DNA of 17,994 nucleotides. Source: JBBREP01 sp036501845 (GTDB lineage: Bacteria; Actinomycetota; Acidimicrobiia; IMCC26256; PALSA-610). Below, piece after piece: positions 6,818-16,503 of the stretch. Made by a program: the position numbers and the translations under genes. The notes beneath the pieces were generated by a model, which searched no databases, had not been told where the DNA came from, and saw nothing but the letters and a program-made list of their open reading frames with translations. Positions within the stretch are counted from its first letter, which is position 1; every line of letters begins with the position of its first letter. The stretch is taken from contig DASXZO010000050.1 in assembly GCA_036501845.1 (NCBI GenBank), positions 1-17,994 on the forward strand. Direction: 5' to 3'.

Positions 6818-8215
6818 ATGAGTGAGGGCAGGCGCGTGCCCGTGGTGGTGGTCATCGTGCTCGGCGCGTTGGTGGTGCTGTTGCTCGGCGACCCCGTAAG
6901 GACGCGGTTCGCCACCGCGCGCGCCGACGGCCGCGCGCCCGCGGCCACGCTCGTGCCCGAAGGCGTGCGCTCCGCCGTGTGGTACTGCGCGTTCGCCACC
7001 TCCGATCCGCAGCCGCGCAGCGACGACGCCGCGATCCTCACGAACCTGGGCGAAGCGTCGGTGGCCGTTGCGGTGAGCGCGATGGCGAACGGCAACGTCA
7101 CGTCGAGCCGGCGCGTGCAGCTCGCGGGCCACGCGACGATCACGTTGCAGGCCGGCGACATCGGCGCCGCGGCCGGCGCGGGCGTGCTTATCGAGCCGTT
7201 CGGGTCGGATGTGGTGGTGGATCACCGAGCGACGGATGCCGCGGGATCGGTATCGCAGACGCCGTGCGCGACGCAGGCGAGCACCGACTGGTACTTCCCG
7301 GCCGGCACGACGCGACGCGGCTCCATCGAACGGATCGCGCTGTTCAATCCGTTCACGCAGCCGGCCGTGGTCGACGTGACCGCGGTGACCACTGCCGGCG
7401 CGACCCGCCCCGACTCGTTGCAAGGGCTGTCAGTGCCGCCGCGCAGCCGCACGGTGATCAACGTCAACGCCGCCGCCGACCAACGCAACCTGCTCGCGGT
7501 CGCAATCAACGCCGAGCGGGGCACGCGCGTCGTGGCCGAGGTCGCGCTGGAGCAGCGCGACACCAACGGCGACGGCGGCTTTTCGATCGCGCTCGGCAGC
7601 CCTGCGCTCGGACGCGACTGGCATGTCGCGGCTGACGGCGGAGCGAACGCGACGCCCACACTCGCCATCCTCAATCCTGGTGCCAGCGACACCAACGTCC
7701 AGGTTCAGACCATGGTGAACGGGTCGGTGCGCGCCATCGAACGCTTCCTCACCGCCAAGGCGGGCACCGTCACGCTTGTCGACGTGCCGGTTCCGGCGAA
7801 CCGACCGCAGATGAGCGTGGAGGTCAAGAGCCTCAAGGGCACACCTTCGATCGCGGTCGCGGGCCTCGTCACCTACCAGGCAAAGCGCGGCCGGGCCGGC
7901 CCCGTGTCGATCGTCACCGGGGCCACGCTCGACGCGCGCCGCAGCGCGTTCGCCACACCGGGCCCGGGTGGCTCCCGCAACGTGACCGTGGTGCTCGAGA
8001 ACGAGAGCGGCACCAGCGCTCATGTGCAGATCGCGATCGGGAACGAGGGCACCGTGACCACGTCGGTGCCGCACGATTCCGTGACCGCGCTCACGCTCGG
8101 CACCGGCGCCCAGAGTGCTCCGCTCGTGGTGAGCTCGAACACGCCGGTGTACGCCTTCCGGCGGCTCGACGAGGGCAGCGGTGTGTCGACGGTGCCCGCG
8201 CTCCCCGGCACATAA
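6818..8215 (+). CDS. Membrane-anchored extracytoplasmic DUF5719 protein
   Basis: A 465-residue protein. ATG 6818 is chosen because it follows GGTGGAG and gives a textbook signal anchor (SEGRRVPVVVVIVLGALVV, residues 2-20); an in-frame GTG at 6728 would add 30 arginine-rich residues without an anchor. The rest is outside the membrane, rich in Val/Thr/Ala and probably beta-structured, with repeated segments of the type LFNPFTQPAVVDV and LNPGASDTNVQV. The motif SAVWYCA near residues 52-58 is typical of DUF5719. In actinobacteria this family commonly follows the GT2 membrane protein, so a part in glycan assembly or export is likely, but no biochemical function is known to me. Confidence 0.8.
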   Translation: MSEGRRVPVVVVIVLGALVVLLLGDPVRTRFATARADGRAPAATLVPEGVRSAVWYCAFATSDPQPRSDDAAILTNLGEASVAVAVSAMANGNVTSSRRVQLAGHATITLQAGDIGAAAGAGVLIEPFGSDVVVDHRATDAAGSVSQTPCATQASTDWYFPAGTTRRGSIERIALFNPFTQPAVVDVTAVTTAGATRPDSLQGLSVPPRSRTVINVNAAADQRNLLAVAINAERGTRVVAEVALEQRDTNGDGGFSIALGSPALGRDWHVAADGGANATPTLAILNPGASDTNVQVQTMVNGSVRAIERFLTAKAGTVTLVDVPVPANRPQMSVEVKSLKGTPSIAVAGLVTYQAKRGRAGPVSIVTGATLDARRSAFATPGPGGSRNVTVVLENESGTSAHVQIAIGNEGTVTTSVPHDSVTALTLGTGAQSAPLVVSSNTPVYAFRRLDEGSGVSTVPALPGT

Positions 8216-8226
8216 CAGTTGAGTGG

Positions 8227-9657
8227 TCAGCTCGCGCCGTCGCGGGCCTGCTCCTGCTCCATCGCGCGCACGACTGCCTCGAAGATCTTCATCGCGTCCT
8301 CGTCGAGGTGCGTGCGCGCGCAGTAGAGCACGTAGGCGCCGACGTACACGGGCGCCGAGCACACGAGAAACGCGGCGCGCAGCCCCCAGATGTCGCTCAA
8401 CCAGCCCACGAGGATCGGCGCCGCGGCCGCGCCGAACACGATCGACGCGAGGTTGAACGCGCCGAAGCCGGCGCCGCGCAGCTGCGACGGCACCGCATCG
8501 GCGAGCCCCGCGCGCAGGGCCGGGATCGCCATCGTCACCCAGAAGATGCCGAGCACCTGCAGCGCGACCGAAGCCGCGCCAGGTAGCGGCACGTACGACA
8601 GCGTGAAGAACGTGATGCCGACCCAGATGCAGTAGGCCGGGATGACGACGCGCGCGCCTTGCACGCGCTGCGCGTAGCGATCGGCGAGGCGGCCACCGAG
8701 CAGTAGCCCCGGCACACCGCCCACGATCAGCACAGCACCGACGACGTTGGCGGCGGTGATCGCGCTCATGCCCGAGTACAGCTGGTGGAACTTGGGCAGC
8801 CATGCGCCCACGCCCGACACGGTGAACATGAGCGCGCTGATCCCCACGAGCGCATAGCGCATCGTCGGGATCGACCAGATCACGCCGAAGTCCTGGCGTA
8901 GGCCTTGGACGAGATCGCGCATGAACGCGCGAAAGCCGTTGTCGAACAGCGGAGTCTTCTCGGGCTCGGTCCACTCGTCGACGCCGAGCGTGAGCTTGTC
9001 GGCGTAGTCGTGCGGCGGTTCGCGCAACCGGAAGCAGAGCAGCGCGACGAGGAAGCCCGGGAAGCCGACCACCAGGAACGCCCAGCGCCACCCAAGCGTT
9101 GCCGCGACACTGCCACCGATGGCGATGCCCAGACCCGCGCCCACGAAGCCCATGATTTGTTGGTTCGAGAACACCTTGCCGCGCTCGTTGGTGGGGTAGT
9201 AGTCGGACAACAAGCTCGCGGCGCTCGGCTCGGTCACCGCCTGACCGAATCCGAGCAGCGCACGCAGGCCGACCAACGTGGCGAAGTTGCCTGCCGCGGC
9301 CGTGACCATCGTGATGCCGCTCCACGCGACCACCGTGTGGCCGATGGTGCGCGTGCGGTTCCATCGGTCGGCGAGGTAGCCCGCGGGCACGGTGACGATG
9401 CCGTTCACCACCACGAACGCCGACAGCAGCACACCGATCCCGAGGTCGCTGATGTGGAACGCGGCTTGGATCTGGGTGGCCGCGCCGCGCACGATGTATT
9501 GGTCGATCTGGTCGAGCATGATCACGAAACCGAGCACCCACATCGGCCATTCACCGACCGGGCTGTGCACCACAGGAGCGCCAGCCGCGGCGGGAACCGC
9601 CGCTGTCGGATCCGCTGCCGGCTCGTCGGTCGTGGCCACGACCCGGCAGTCTGCCAT
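8227..9657 (-). CDS. MFS transporter, spinster-like
   Basis: A 476-residue major facilitator with a cytoplasmic N-terminal tail of about 37 residues, then twelve predicted membrane segments. MFS motif A appears as GYLADRWNR between helices 2 and 3 (near residue 93) and again as GGRLADRY in the second half. The long central loop (about 220-265, REPPHDYADKLTLG...) separates the two bundles. Early residues DQIDQYIVRGAATQIQ and the overall pattern resemble spinster-type (Spns) transporters of lipids or organic acids; the substrate cannot be predicted. It converges on DUF5719 with an 11-base gap and is divergent from the thioredoxin-like gene. ATG 9657 has no strong ribosome binding site, and I see no clear promoter. 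Confidence 0.88.
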   Translation of the reverse strand: MADCRVVATTDEPAADPTAAVPAAAGAPVVHSPVGEWPMWVLGFVIMLDQIDQYIVRGAATQIQAAFHISDLGIGVLLSAFVVVNGIVTVPAGYLADRWNRTRTIGHTVVAWSGITMVTAAAGNFATLVGLRALLGFGQAVTEPSAASLLSDYYPTNERGKVFSNQQIMGFVGAGLGIAIGGSVAATLGWRWAFLVVGFPGFLVALLCFRLREPPHDYADKLTLGVDEWTEPEKTPLFDNGFRAFMRDLVQGLRQDFGVIWSIPTMRYALVGISALMFTVSGVGAWLPKFHQLYSGMSAITAANVVGAVLIVGGVPGLLLGGRLADRYAQRVQGARVVIPAYCIWVGITFFTLSYVPLPGAASVALQVLGIFWVTMAIPALRAGLADAVPSQLRGAGFGAFNLASIVFGAAAAPILVGWLSDIWGLRAAFLVCSAPVYVGAYVLYCARTHLDEDAMKIFEAVVRAMEQEQARDGAS

Positions 9658-9693
9658 CGAGCGTGAATTCCGCGCCCCATTAACCTTTCGCCG

Positions 9694-9780
9694 GCCGAGC
9701 GACCGCGAACCACGTTGCTTGGACGGCGAGATTGGAGCGAGGGAAGGCCCACCGGCCCCGTGAGCGAAGCGAACAAGAGG
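9694..9780 (+). repeat. 87-bp dispersed repeat, copy 2 (upstream of the thioredoxin-like gene)
   Basis: Inverted copy of 860-946. It occupies most of the 129-bp MFS/thioredoxin-like intergenic space. Its last bases, AAGAGG, lie six bases before the ATG at 9787 and act as that gene's ribosome binding site. The stretch equivalent to the nitroreductase start reads GTG and six more codons (V-S-E-A-N-K-R), then TAG, so here it is not joined to the gene. Confidence 0.75.
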
Positions 9781-9786
9781 TAGAAG

Positions 9787-10218
9787 ATGGTCCCGCAGCT
9801 TGTGATCGCGCTGGTGTTGGGTGTGATCGCGGTGGGCGTGGCGCTGCTGTTCGACCGGCGTAGTGGTCGCCGGCGTGGCGCAGGCGTGCCGGCGAAGATC
9901 GGTTCACTGCCCGGGCAGCTCCACCGCGCCGACTTCGCGCGGCCTGACGCGCAGTGGCTCGTGGTGGTGTTCTCGTCGCACACCTGCGACGGCTGTGTAT
10001 CGATGGCGCAGAAGGTGGCGCCGCTCGAGAGCGCCGACGTGGCCACCTGTGAGGTGGAGTTCGGCGCTGCTCGTGAGCTCCACGAGCGTTACCACATCGA
10101 CGCGGTGCCCCTGGTGGTCATGGCCGATGCCGACGGCGTGGTGCGCCGTTCGTTTCTCGGCGTGGTCGGCGCGACCGAACTCTGGGACGCGATGGCCGAA
10201 CTCCGCGCGGCGGTCTGA
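9787..10218 (+). CDS. Membrane-anchored thioredoxin-like protein
   Basis: A 143-residue protein with one N-terminal membrane helix (residues 4-22) followed by basic residues RRSGRRR and a thioredoxin-fold domain. The redox motif is SSHTCDGC with Cys67 and Cys70, after the strand QWLVVVF, and the cis-proline is in IDAVPLVV (Pro108). The helix followed by arginines suggests, by the positive-inside rule, that the domain faces the cytoplasm. CDGC is not the usual CGPC, so reductase versus other thiol-disulphide roles is open. Its stop is one base from the FtsH stop on the other strand. The ribosome binding site comes from the 87-bp repeat. Confidence 0.85.
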   Translation: MVPQLVIALVLGVIAVGVALLFDRRSGRRRGAGVPAKIGSLPGQLHRADFARPDAQWLVVVFSSHTCDGCVSMAQKVAPLESADVATCEVEFGAARELHERYHIDAVPLVVMADADGVVRRSFLGVVGATELWDAMAELRAAV

Positions 10219-10219
10219 G

Positions 10220-12256
<2,037 letters not shown>

Positions 12257-12371
12257 CAACGCTCCTGCTCGGCACCGGTTCGAGGGGTGCCGTCTCGACG
12301 CGCCGTTCGACCGAGGTCGCCCACGCGTTGGTCCATGCTACGACCCACTCGGAACGGGTCCTACTCGGTTG

Positions 12372-12392
12372 AACTCCCCCACCTGAGGAGTT
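12372..12392. promoter_or_regulatory. Inverted repeat in the ftsH/CPBP divergent region
   Basis: AACTCC - 9 bases - GGAGTT, a perfect 6-bp palindrome lying between the two divergent starts. It could be an operator or a weak hairpin; it does not match the HspR (HAIR) or CIRCE consensus. The rest of the 182-bp gap 12257-12438 holds a possible ftsH -10 (TAGCAT near 12334-12339, minus) and the CPBP box. Confidence 0.3.
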
Positions 12393-12426
12393 GTTCCGGT
12401 GGTCCGTTTGGATCTGAGAGCGTCGG

Positions 12427-12432
12427 TACAGT
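12427..12432 (+). promoter_or_regulatory. TANNNT -10 box for the CPBP gene (leaderless)
   Basis: TACAGT ending six bases before ATG 12439, with no ribosome binding site between. Confidence 0.45.
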
Positions 12433-12438
12433 CGGCTG

Positions 12439-13200
12439 ATGGCTGGGGTTCCCGGGGCGTCACCATGGTCTCCACCGCCGCGGCCACCGAGCGCGGCGCG
12501 CCGGCCCGTGCGGTGGGGATTCGGCGACGCAGTGTGGGTGCTGGTCGTAGCCCTCGTCGGGGCCAACGTCGCGAGTGTCATCATCGTCTCGATCCGCCAC
12601 CCCAACCAGCCCGGCACATTCGACGCCATCGACACGGCGCTCGCCACGGCCGTGCAGTACGCGCTGATGCTCGGGCTGATCTTCCTGCTGATCGGGCGCA
12701 AGGGGAACGGGCCGCAACGCGACCTCGGCCTCACCTTGCGACGCGCCGACTGGTGGTGGTTGAGCGTGGGTGTGGGCGGCAGCCTCGCCGTCGGCATTCT
12801 CCTCCTGCCGATCAGCCACCTCTGGAGCGACGGCAATCACGGCAGCCAGCAGATCGGCCAGCAACTCCAGGACTCGGCGAGCTGGTCGCGGATCGTGCTG
12901 TTCCTGCTCATCGTGTTCGTCGCGCCGGTCGCCGAGGAACTGCTGTTCCGCGGCATCATCCTGCGCGCAGCACTGCGCCGGATGCAGGCGCCCAATGCCG
13001 TGCTCGTGTCGGGGGCATCGTTCGCAGCTCTGCACCTGCTCGATCCCACGACATTCCCGGCGCTGCCGGCACTGCTCGCCCTCGGCACATTCTCGGCCGT
13101 TGTGGCGTTGCGGACCGGCAGCCTGTCACGTTCGATCCTTCTGCATTCCGGCTTTAACCTGCTCGGCGCGATCCAGCTCCTGTCGACCGCAAAACACTGA
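12439..13200 (+). CDS. CPBP family intramembrane glutamic protease
   Basis: A 253-residue polytopic protein of the CAAX-protease/Abi family. After a Pro-rich leader (1-24) come about seven hydrophobic segments. The three family motifs are present: EELLFRG at about 166-172, a histidine in SFAALHL near 198, and HSGFN at about 235-239. Together they form the active site of Rce1-type proteases. Bacterial members act on membrane substrates such as anti-sigma factors or peptide precursors, and the target here is unknown. It is divergent from ftsH with 182 bp between, and 106 bases precede the zinc-ribbon gene. Confidence 0.92.
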   Translation: MAGVPGASPWSPPPRPPSAARRPVRWGFGDAVWVLVVALVGANVASVIIVSIRHPNQPGTFDAIDTALATAVQYALMLGLIFLLIGRKGNGPQRDLGLTLRRADWWWLSVGVGGSLAVGILLLPISHLWSDGNHGSQQIGQQLQDSASWSRIVLFLLIVFVAPVAEELLFRGIILRAALRRMQAPNAVLVSGASFAALHLLDPTTFPALPALLALGTFSAVVALRTGSLSRSILLHSGFNLLGAIQLLSTAKH

Positions 13201-13306
13201 CCGGAGTAGACGAAGGTCACACGCCGAGCGGTTGAGTTCCCGTTGCTTCAGAAGCGGCTGTGCAGCGCCGATCACTGAATTCCGAAGTTCTGGCAGGGAG
13301 GCTGGG

Positions 13307-13477
13307 ATGATGTGCACTGGATGTGCCGGCGCGAACGTGATTGCAATACGCATGCGGATCGCCGGCGAGGAAATTGTCTTCCACCGCTGTAACCGGTGCG
13401 AGACGAATCGCTGGGAAGCGCCCACAGGAGTCGTCACCCTCGACGAAGTCCTCGAGCTAGCCCGCGCCAGCCGGTAG
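13307..13477 (+). CDS. 56-residue zinc-ribbon protein
   Basis: A small complete gene: AGGGAGG lies five bases before ATG 13307 (a second ATG follows at once), and the stop is at 13475-13477. Two CxxC pairs, Cys3/Cys6 in CTGC and Cys28/Cys31 in CNRC, are separated by a short beta hairpin (NVIAIRMRIAGEEIVFHR) and followed by a tryptophan and a C-terminal helix VTLDEVLELA. This is the layout of a rubredoxin/TFIIS-like zinc ribbon with four cysteine ligands. Short proteins of this kind usually bind nucleic acid or a partner protein; no specific role can be assigned. It sits between the CPBP gene and the membrane GT-C protein on the same strand. Confidence 0.82.
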   Translation: MMCTGCAGANVIAIRMRIAGEEIVFHRCNRCETNRWEAPTGVVTLDEVLELARASR

Positions 13478-13629
13478 CTCGCGCCTATTGCTCCGCTGCG
13501 CTCCGCGGCGAGCTCACTGCGCACCCATCTCGCTCCTCCGTCGCTCCTGGGCTGCTCCGTTCGCCGCGCCTGAACGAGCGGGCCTGGGCCTGCGCGGGGG
13601 TTGGGTGGGGTGGATGACACAATGAGCAA
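13478..13629. repeat. Palindrome-rich, GAGCG-type intergenic region
   Basis: The 152-bp gap after the zinc-ribbon gene is full of CTCCG/GAGCG words. The arms AGCTCGC (13476-13482) and GCGAGCT (13508-13514) can pair, with an inner CCGC/GCGG stem, forming an imperfect hairpin without a T tract. On the minus strand GAGCGCAGCGGAGCAATAGG (near 13486-13505) resembles the end of the 87-bp repeat, so this may be a diverged relative. Confidence 0.35.
13618..13623 (+). promoter_or_regulatory. Possible -10 box for the GT-C membrane protein (leaderless)
   Basis: CACAAT ends six bases before ATG 13630, the same distance as for cofD and the CPBP gene; it lacks the first T of TANNNT. No ribosome binding site is visible. 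Confidence 0.3.
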
Positions 13630-16491
13630 ATGCGCGTGCTTCCGCTCGAGGACGAGCGCGCGCCGAAACGGGTGTGGGAGTGGGTGGTCGGCATTGCGGT
13701 GCCGATCGTGTGCGCGGGGTGGATCGCCATCCGACTCCATCCCGGGCTGCTGCTGCAGAACACCACCACCAACGGGGGCGACATGGGCGCCCACGTGTAC
13801 TGGCCGTGGTTCCTGGAGCACAACTGGTTCACTCACTTCCGGCTCCAGGGGTGGTCACCCGATTGGTACTCGGGTTTCCCGATCGGTCAGTACTACTTCC
13901 CGTTCCCGGCGATCCTCACCGCGGTCTTCGACCTGATCCTGCCGTACAACGTCGCCTTCAAGCTCGTGACGGTGCTCGGGCCGATCTCGTTGCCCATCGC
14001 CGCGTACTGCTTCGCCGAGCAGCTCGAGTTCCCGTGGCCGGCGTCGCCGCTGTGCGCCGCGGCGACGCTCTTCTACGAGTTCGACGTGCGCCACATCCCG
14101 GCCGTGAACGGGTCGCCGGCGACCGACACGTGGACGATCTACGGCGGCAATCTCGCGAGCAGCCTCGCAGGTGAGTTCAGCTTTGCCCTGGCGCTGTCGC
14201 TCGCACTGTTCTTCGTCGCCGCGCTGGCGTACACGCTGCGCACAGGAAAACGGCCGTGGCTCGCGGCGTTGCTGCTCGCCTGCTGCGTGATGTCACACAT
14301 CGTGGTGGCGTTCTTCGCCGCGTTCCTCGGGCTGGTGGTCTGGTTGTGCCACCGTCCGCGCTCCACATATCGCCTCGCCATTCCAATATCCGTGGTGGGC
14401 CTGTTGCTTACCGCCACGTGGAGCTTCCCGCTCGTCGCCACGAACTCGTACACGTCGAGCATGCGCTACGAGAAGGTCACCCAGTACACGAACTGGTTGT
14501 TCGGTCCGGGCACCGAGTGGAAGGTGTTCGGCGCGCACATTCCCTTGCCCACGCCGGTGTGGCTCTGGGTGCTCGTGCTCGCCGGCGTGCTCGGCGGCGC
14601 CTACTGGTTGCGGCGCTCCACGCTCATCGTCGCGCTGTGGGCCACGGTATTCGGGGTGGCGTTCCGCTTCTGGCCGGTGGACAACGCGGCGTGGAACACA
14701 CGCTTCATCCCGTTCTACTTCCTGGCCCTCGCATTTCTCGCCGCGCTGGGTGTGGCCGAGATCGCGCGGCTGTGCAACTACGGCGCCCGAGCGGTCACGG
14801 CGTGGGTCGACGAGGGCGATCGCATCAATGCCTACGACGAATACGACGAGTCGGAGGAGAACGCCGAGCACGACGAGTACGGCGAGTCCGACGAACGGTT
14901 CGAACGTGCGCATTGGCGCGATCTCGACGGCGGTGACGACGACTACTTCGCCCACGCGGTCGACGCGGTCCCCGTCGATGCGCTCGATGAGCTCGAGGTG
15001 CCGAGGGCGCCGAGCGGGCTCGACGGCTTGACGCGCACCGATCGCGAGCGCCGCCGCCGGCAGCGCATCGTGAGTGCCCTGTGGTTCGCGGTAGTCATCG
15101 TGCTGGCCTCGGCGGTCACGGTGATCGCGGCAACCGACCAGGGCGGCGCGTTGGCGTCGTCGTGGGCGCAGTGGAACTACTCCGGTTACCAGTCGAAACC
15201 AGCGTGGCCCGAGTACCACAACCTGATGTCGGAGATGGGCACGCTCGGTAAGCAGCGCGGGTGTGGCCGCGCGCTGTGGGAACCGTCGGCCGGTGAGACC
15301 GACGCGATCAACAACTACGGCACGAGCCTTGCCCTCGAGCTGTTGCCGTACTGGACGAACGGCTGCATCGGTTCGCAGGAAGGGCTCTACTTCGAGTCGT
15401 CGGCGACGAAGGACGCGCACTTCCTCACCGTGAGCGAACTGGCTGACGAACCGTCGAACCCGGTGCGCGGGCTCGTGTACGGCACCACGGCCGACTTCGA
15501 GCGCGGCATCGACCACGCGCGAATCCTCGGGGTGCGGTACCTCATGTTCTGGACGTCGGTGTCGAAGGCGCTCGCCGATTCGTCACCGCAACTCACCAAG
15601 GTGCTCACGACGCGCGACATGGACGGCCAGGACCCCAAGGGCTGGAGCATCTACGAGATCAAGAACTGGGGTCTCGTCTCCGGCCTCGACACCGAACCCG
15701 TCGTTGCCACGATGCACTCGGGAACGCGCACCTCGTGCCTGCCGAATGCCGGCGACCTCGAGGCTGGTGAGCTCGATACGCATCTGAACGCGTGGGAGTG
15801 CGCCACCGACGCGCTGTGGATGGATTCGAGTTCGTTCAATCGCCCGGTGGTGGCGTCGGGGCCGAAGTCGTGGCAGCACGTCGACCTGAAACCGCAACAC
15901 CTCACCACCGTCACCACACCTGCCGGGCCGGGCACGTCGGGCGGGAGCACCAAGTCGATCCACGCCACCGGCACGTCGATGCTCGCGCCGATCGACAGCA
16001 CCCCTGTGCGCCACATCACGCCCGCGAAGGTCACCGACGTGCACGAGACCGATTCGTCGATCACGTTCCACGTCGACCAGATCGGCAAGCCGGTGGAGGT
16101 GCGCACCTCGTACTTCCCCAACTGGCAGGTGCACGGGGCCAAGAGCATCTTCCGCGTTGCGCCGAACCTGATGGTGGTGATCCCCACCCAACACGACGTG
16201 CGGCTCGAGTACGGGCTCACCAGCGCCGACTGGCTCGGGCGCATCGGCACTCTGGCCGGCTTCGTGTTGCTCGCGTTGATGATCTGGCGCTGGCGCAAGG
16301 TGCCGCAGGCGTGGACGACCCGAGCACTCGCGAAGGAGTCCGGCGCTGACGACGACGACCTGGTCGAGCCCACGCTCGTGGCCACGGTGGCGAATGCTGC
16401 GAGCGAGGAGGGCGAGGCCGGGAACGGTCATGATCCGGCGTCGCGGCCCGCAGGTGGAGAGGTCACGGGGTCGGTGCCGCCCGGCCCTTAG
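13630..16491 (+). CDS. Large polytopic membrane protein, PTPS-related / GT-C type
   Basis: A 953-residue protein resembling the membrane family named '6-pyruvoyl-tetrahydropterin synthase related', which looks like lipid-linked (GT-C) glycosyltransferases. TM1 is at about 17-36, followed by the conserved-looking GGDMGAHVYWPWFLE (about 49-63) and GWSPDWYSGFPIGQYYFPFPA, a typical acidic/aromatic first loop. About ten more membrane segments follow up to residue 380. A strongly acidic cytoplasmic insert (about 392-470) is followed by a basic patch (RERRRRQR) and a membrane helix (about 478-500). Then comes a soluble, presumably external domain (about 505-868), a last helix (about 872-888) and an acidic tail. 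It lies 12 bases before manB, which argues for a role in envelope mannan or another polymer. The family call is from overall pattern; substrate unknown. Confidence 0.82.
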   Translation: MRVLPLEDERAPKRVWEWVVGIAVPIVCAGWIAIRLHPGLLLQNTTTNGGDMGAHVYWPWFLEHNWFTHFRLQGWSPDWYSGFPIGQYYFPFPAILTAVFDLILPYNVAFKLVTVLGPISLPIAAYCFAEQLEFPWPASPLCAAATLFYEFDVRHIPAVNGSPATDTWTIYGGNLASSLAGEFSFALALSLALFFVAALAYTLRTGKRPWLAALLLACCVMSHIVVAFFAAFLGLVVWLCHRPRSTYRLAIPISVVGLLLTATWSFPLVATNSYTSSMRYEKVTQYTNWLFGPGTEWKVFGAHIPLPTPVWLWVLVLAGVLGGAYWLRRSTLIVALWATVFGVAFRFWPVDNAAWNTRFIPFYFLALAFLAALGVAEIARLCNYGARAVTAWVDEGDRINAYDEYDESEENAEHDEYGESDERFERAHWRDLDGGDDDYFAHAVDAVPVDALDELEVPRAPSGLDGLTRTDRERRRRQRIVSALWFAVVIVLASAVTVIAATDQGGALASSWAQWNYSGYQSKPAWPEYHNLMSEMGTLGKQRGCGRALWEPSAGETDAINNYGTSLALELLPYWTNGCIGSQEGLYFESSATKDAHFLTVSELADEPSNPVRGLVYGTTADFERGIDHARILGVRYLMFWTSVSKALADSSPQLTKVLTTRDMDGQDPKGWSIYEIKNWGLVSGLDTEPVVATMHSGTRTSCLPNAGDLEAGELDTHLNAWECATDALWMDSSSFNRPVVASGPKSWQHVDLKPQHLTTVTTPAGPGTSGGSTKSIHATGTSMLAPIDSTPVRHITPAKVTDVHETDSSITFHVDQIGKPVEVRTSYFPNWQVHGAKSIFRVAPNLMVVIPTQHDVRLEYGLTSADWLGRIGTLAGFVLLALMIWRWRKVPQAWTTRALAKESGADDDDLVEPTLVATVANAASEEGEAGNGHDPASRPAGGEVTGSVPPGP

Positions 16492-16494
16492 TGT
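16489..16494 (+). promoter_or_regulatory. Possible internal -10 box for manB
   Basis: TAGTGT overlaps the stop codon of the preceding gene and ends nine bases before ATG 16504, where no clear ribosome binding site is seen. It may give a separate, near-leaderless manB transcript. Confidence 0.35.
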
Positions 16495-16503
16495 GCTGGG
16501 CCC

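Noticed and set aside
7430..9550. Long minus-strand open frame of 706 residues across DUF5719 and the MFS gene
   Set aside because: Arg/Ala-rich shadow frame of two well-supported genes; no domain motifs, and the MFS frame has clear membrane helices and motif A.
12320..12329. The decamer CCCACGCGTT near ftsH, in the 84-base unit, in repeat copy 1 and inside a coding region at about 15.8 kb
   Set aside because: It also occurs in coding sequence and is built of words common in GC-rich DNA; not evidence for a regulatory motif by itself.
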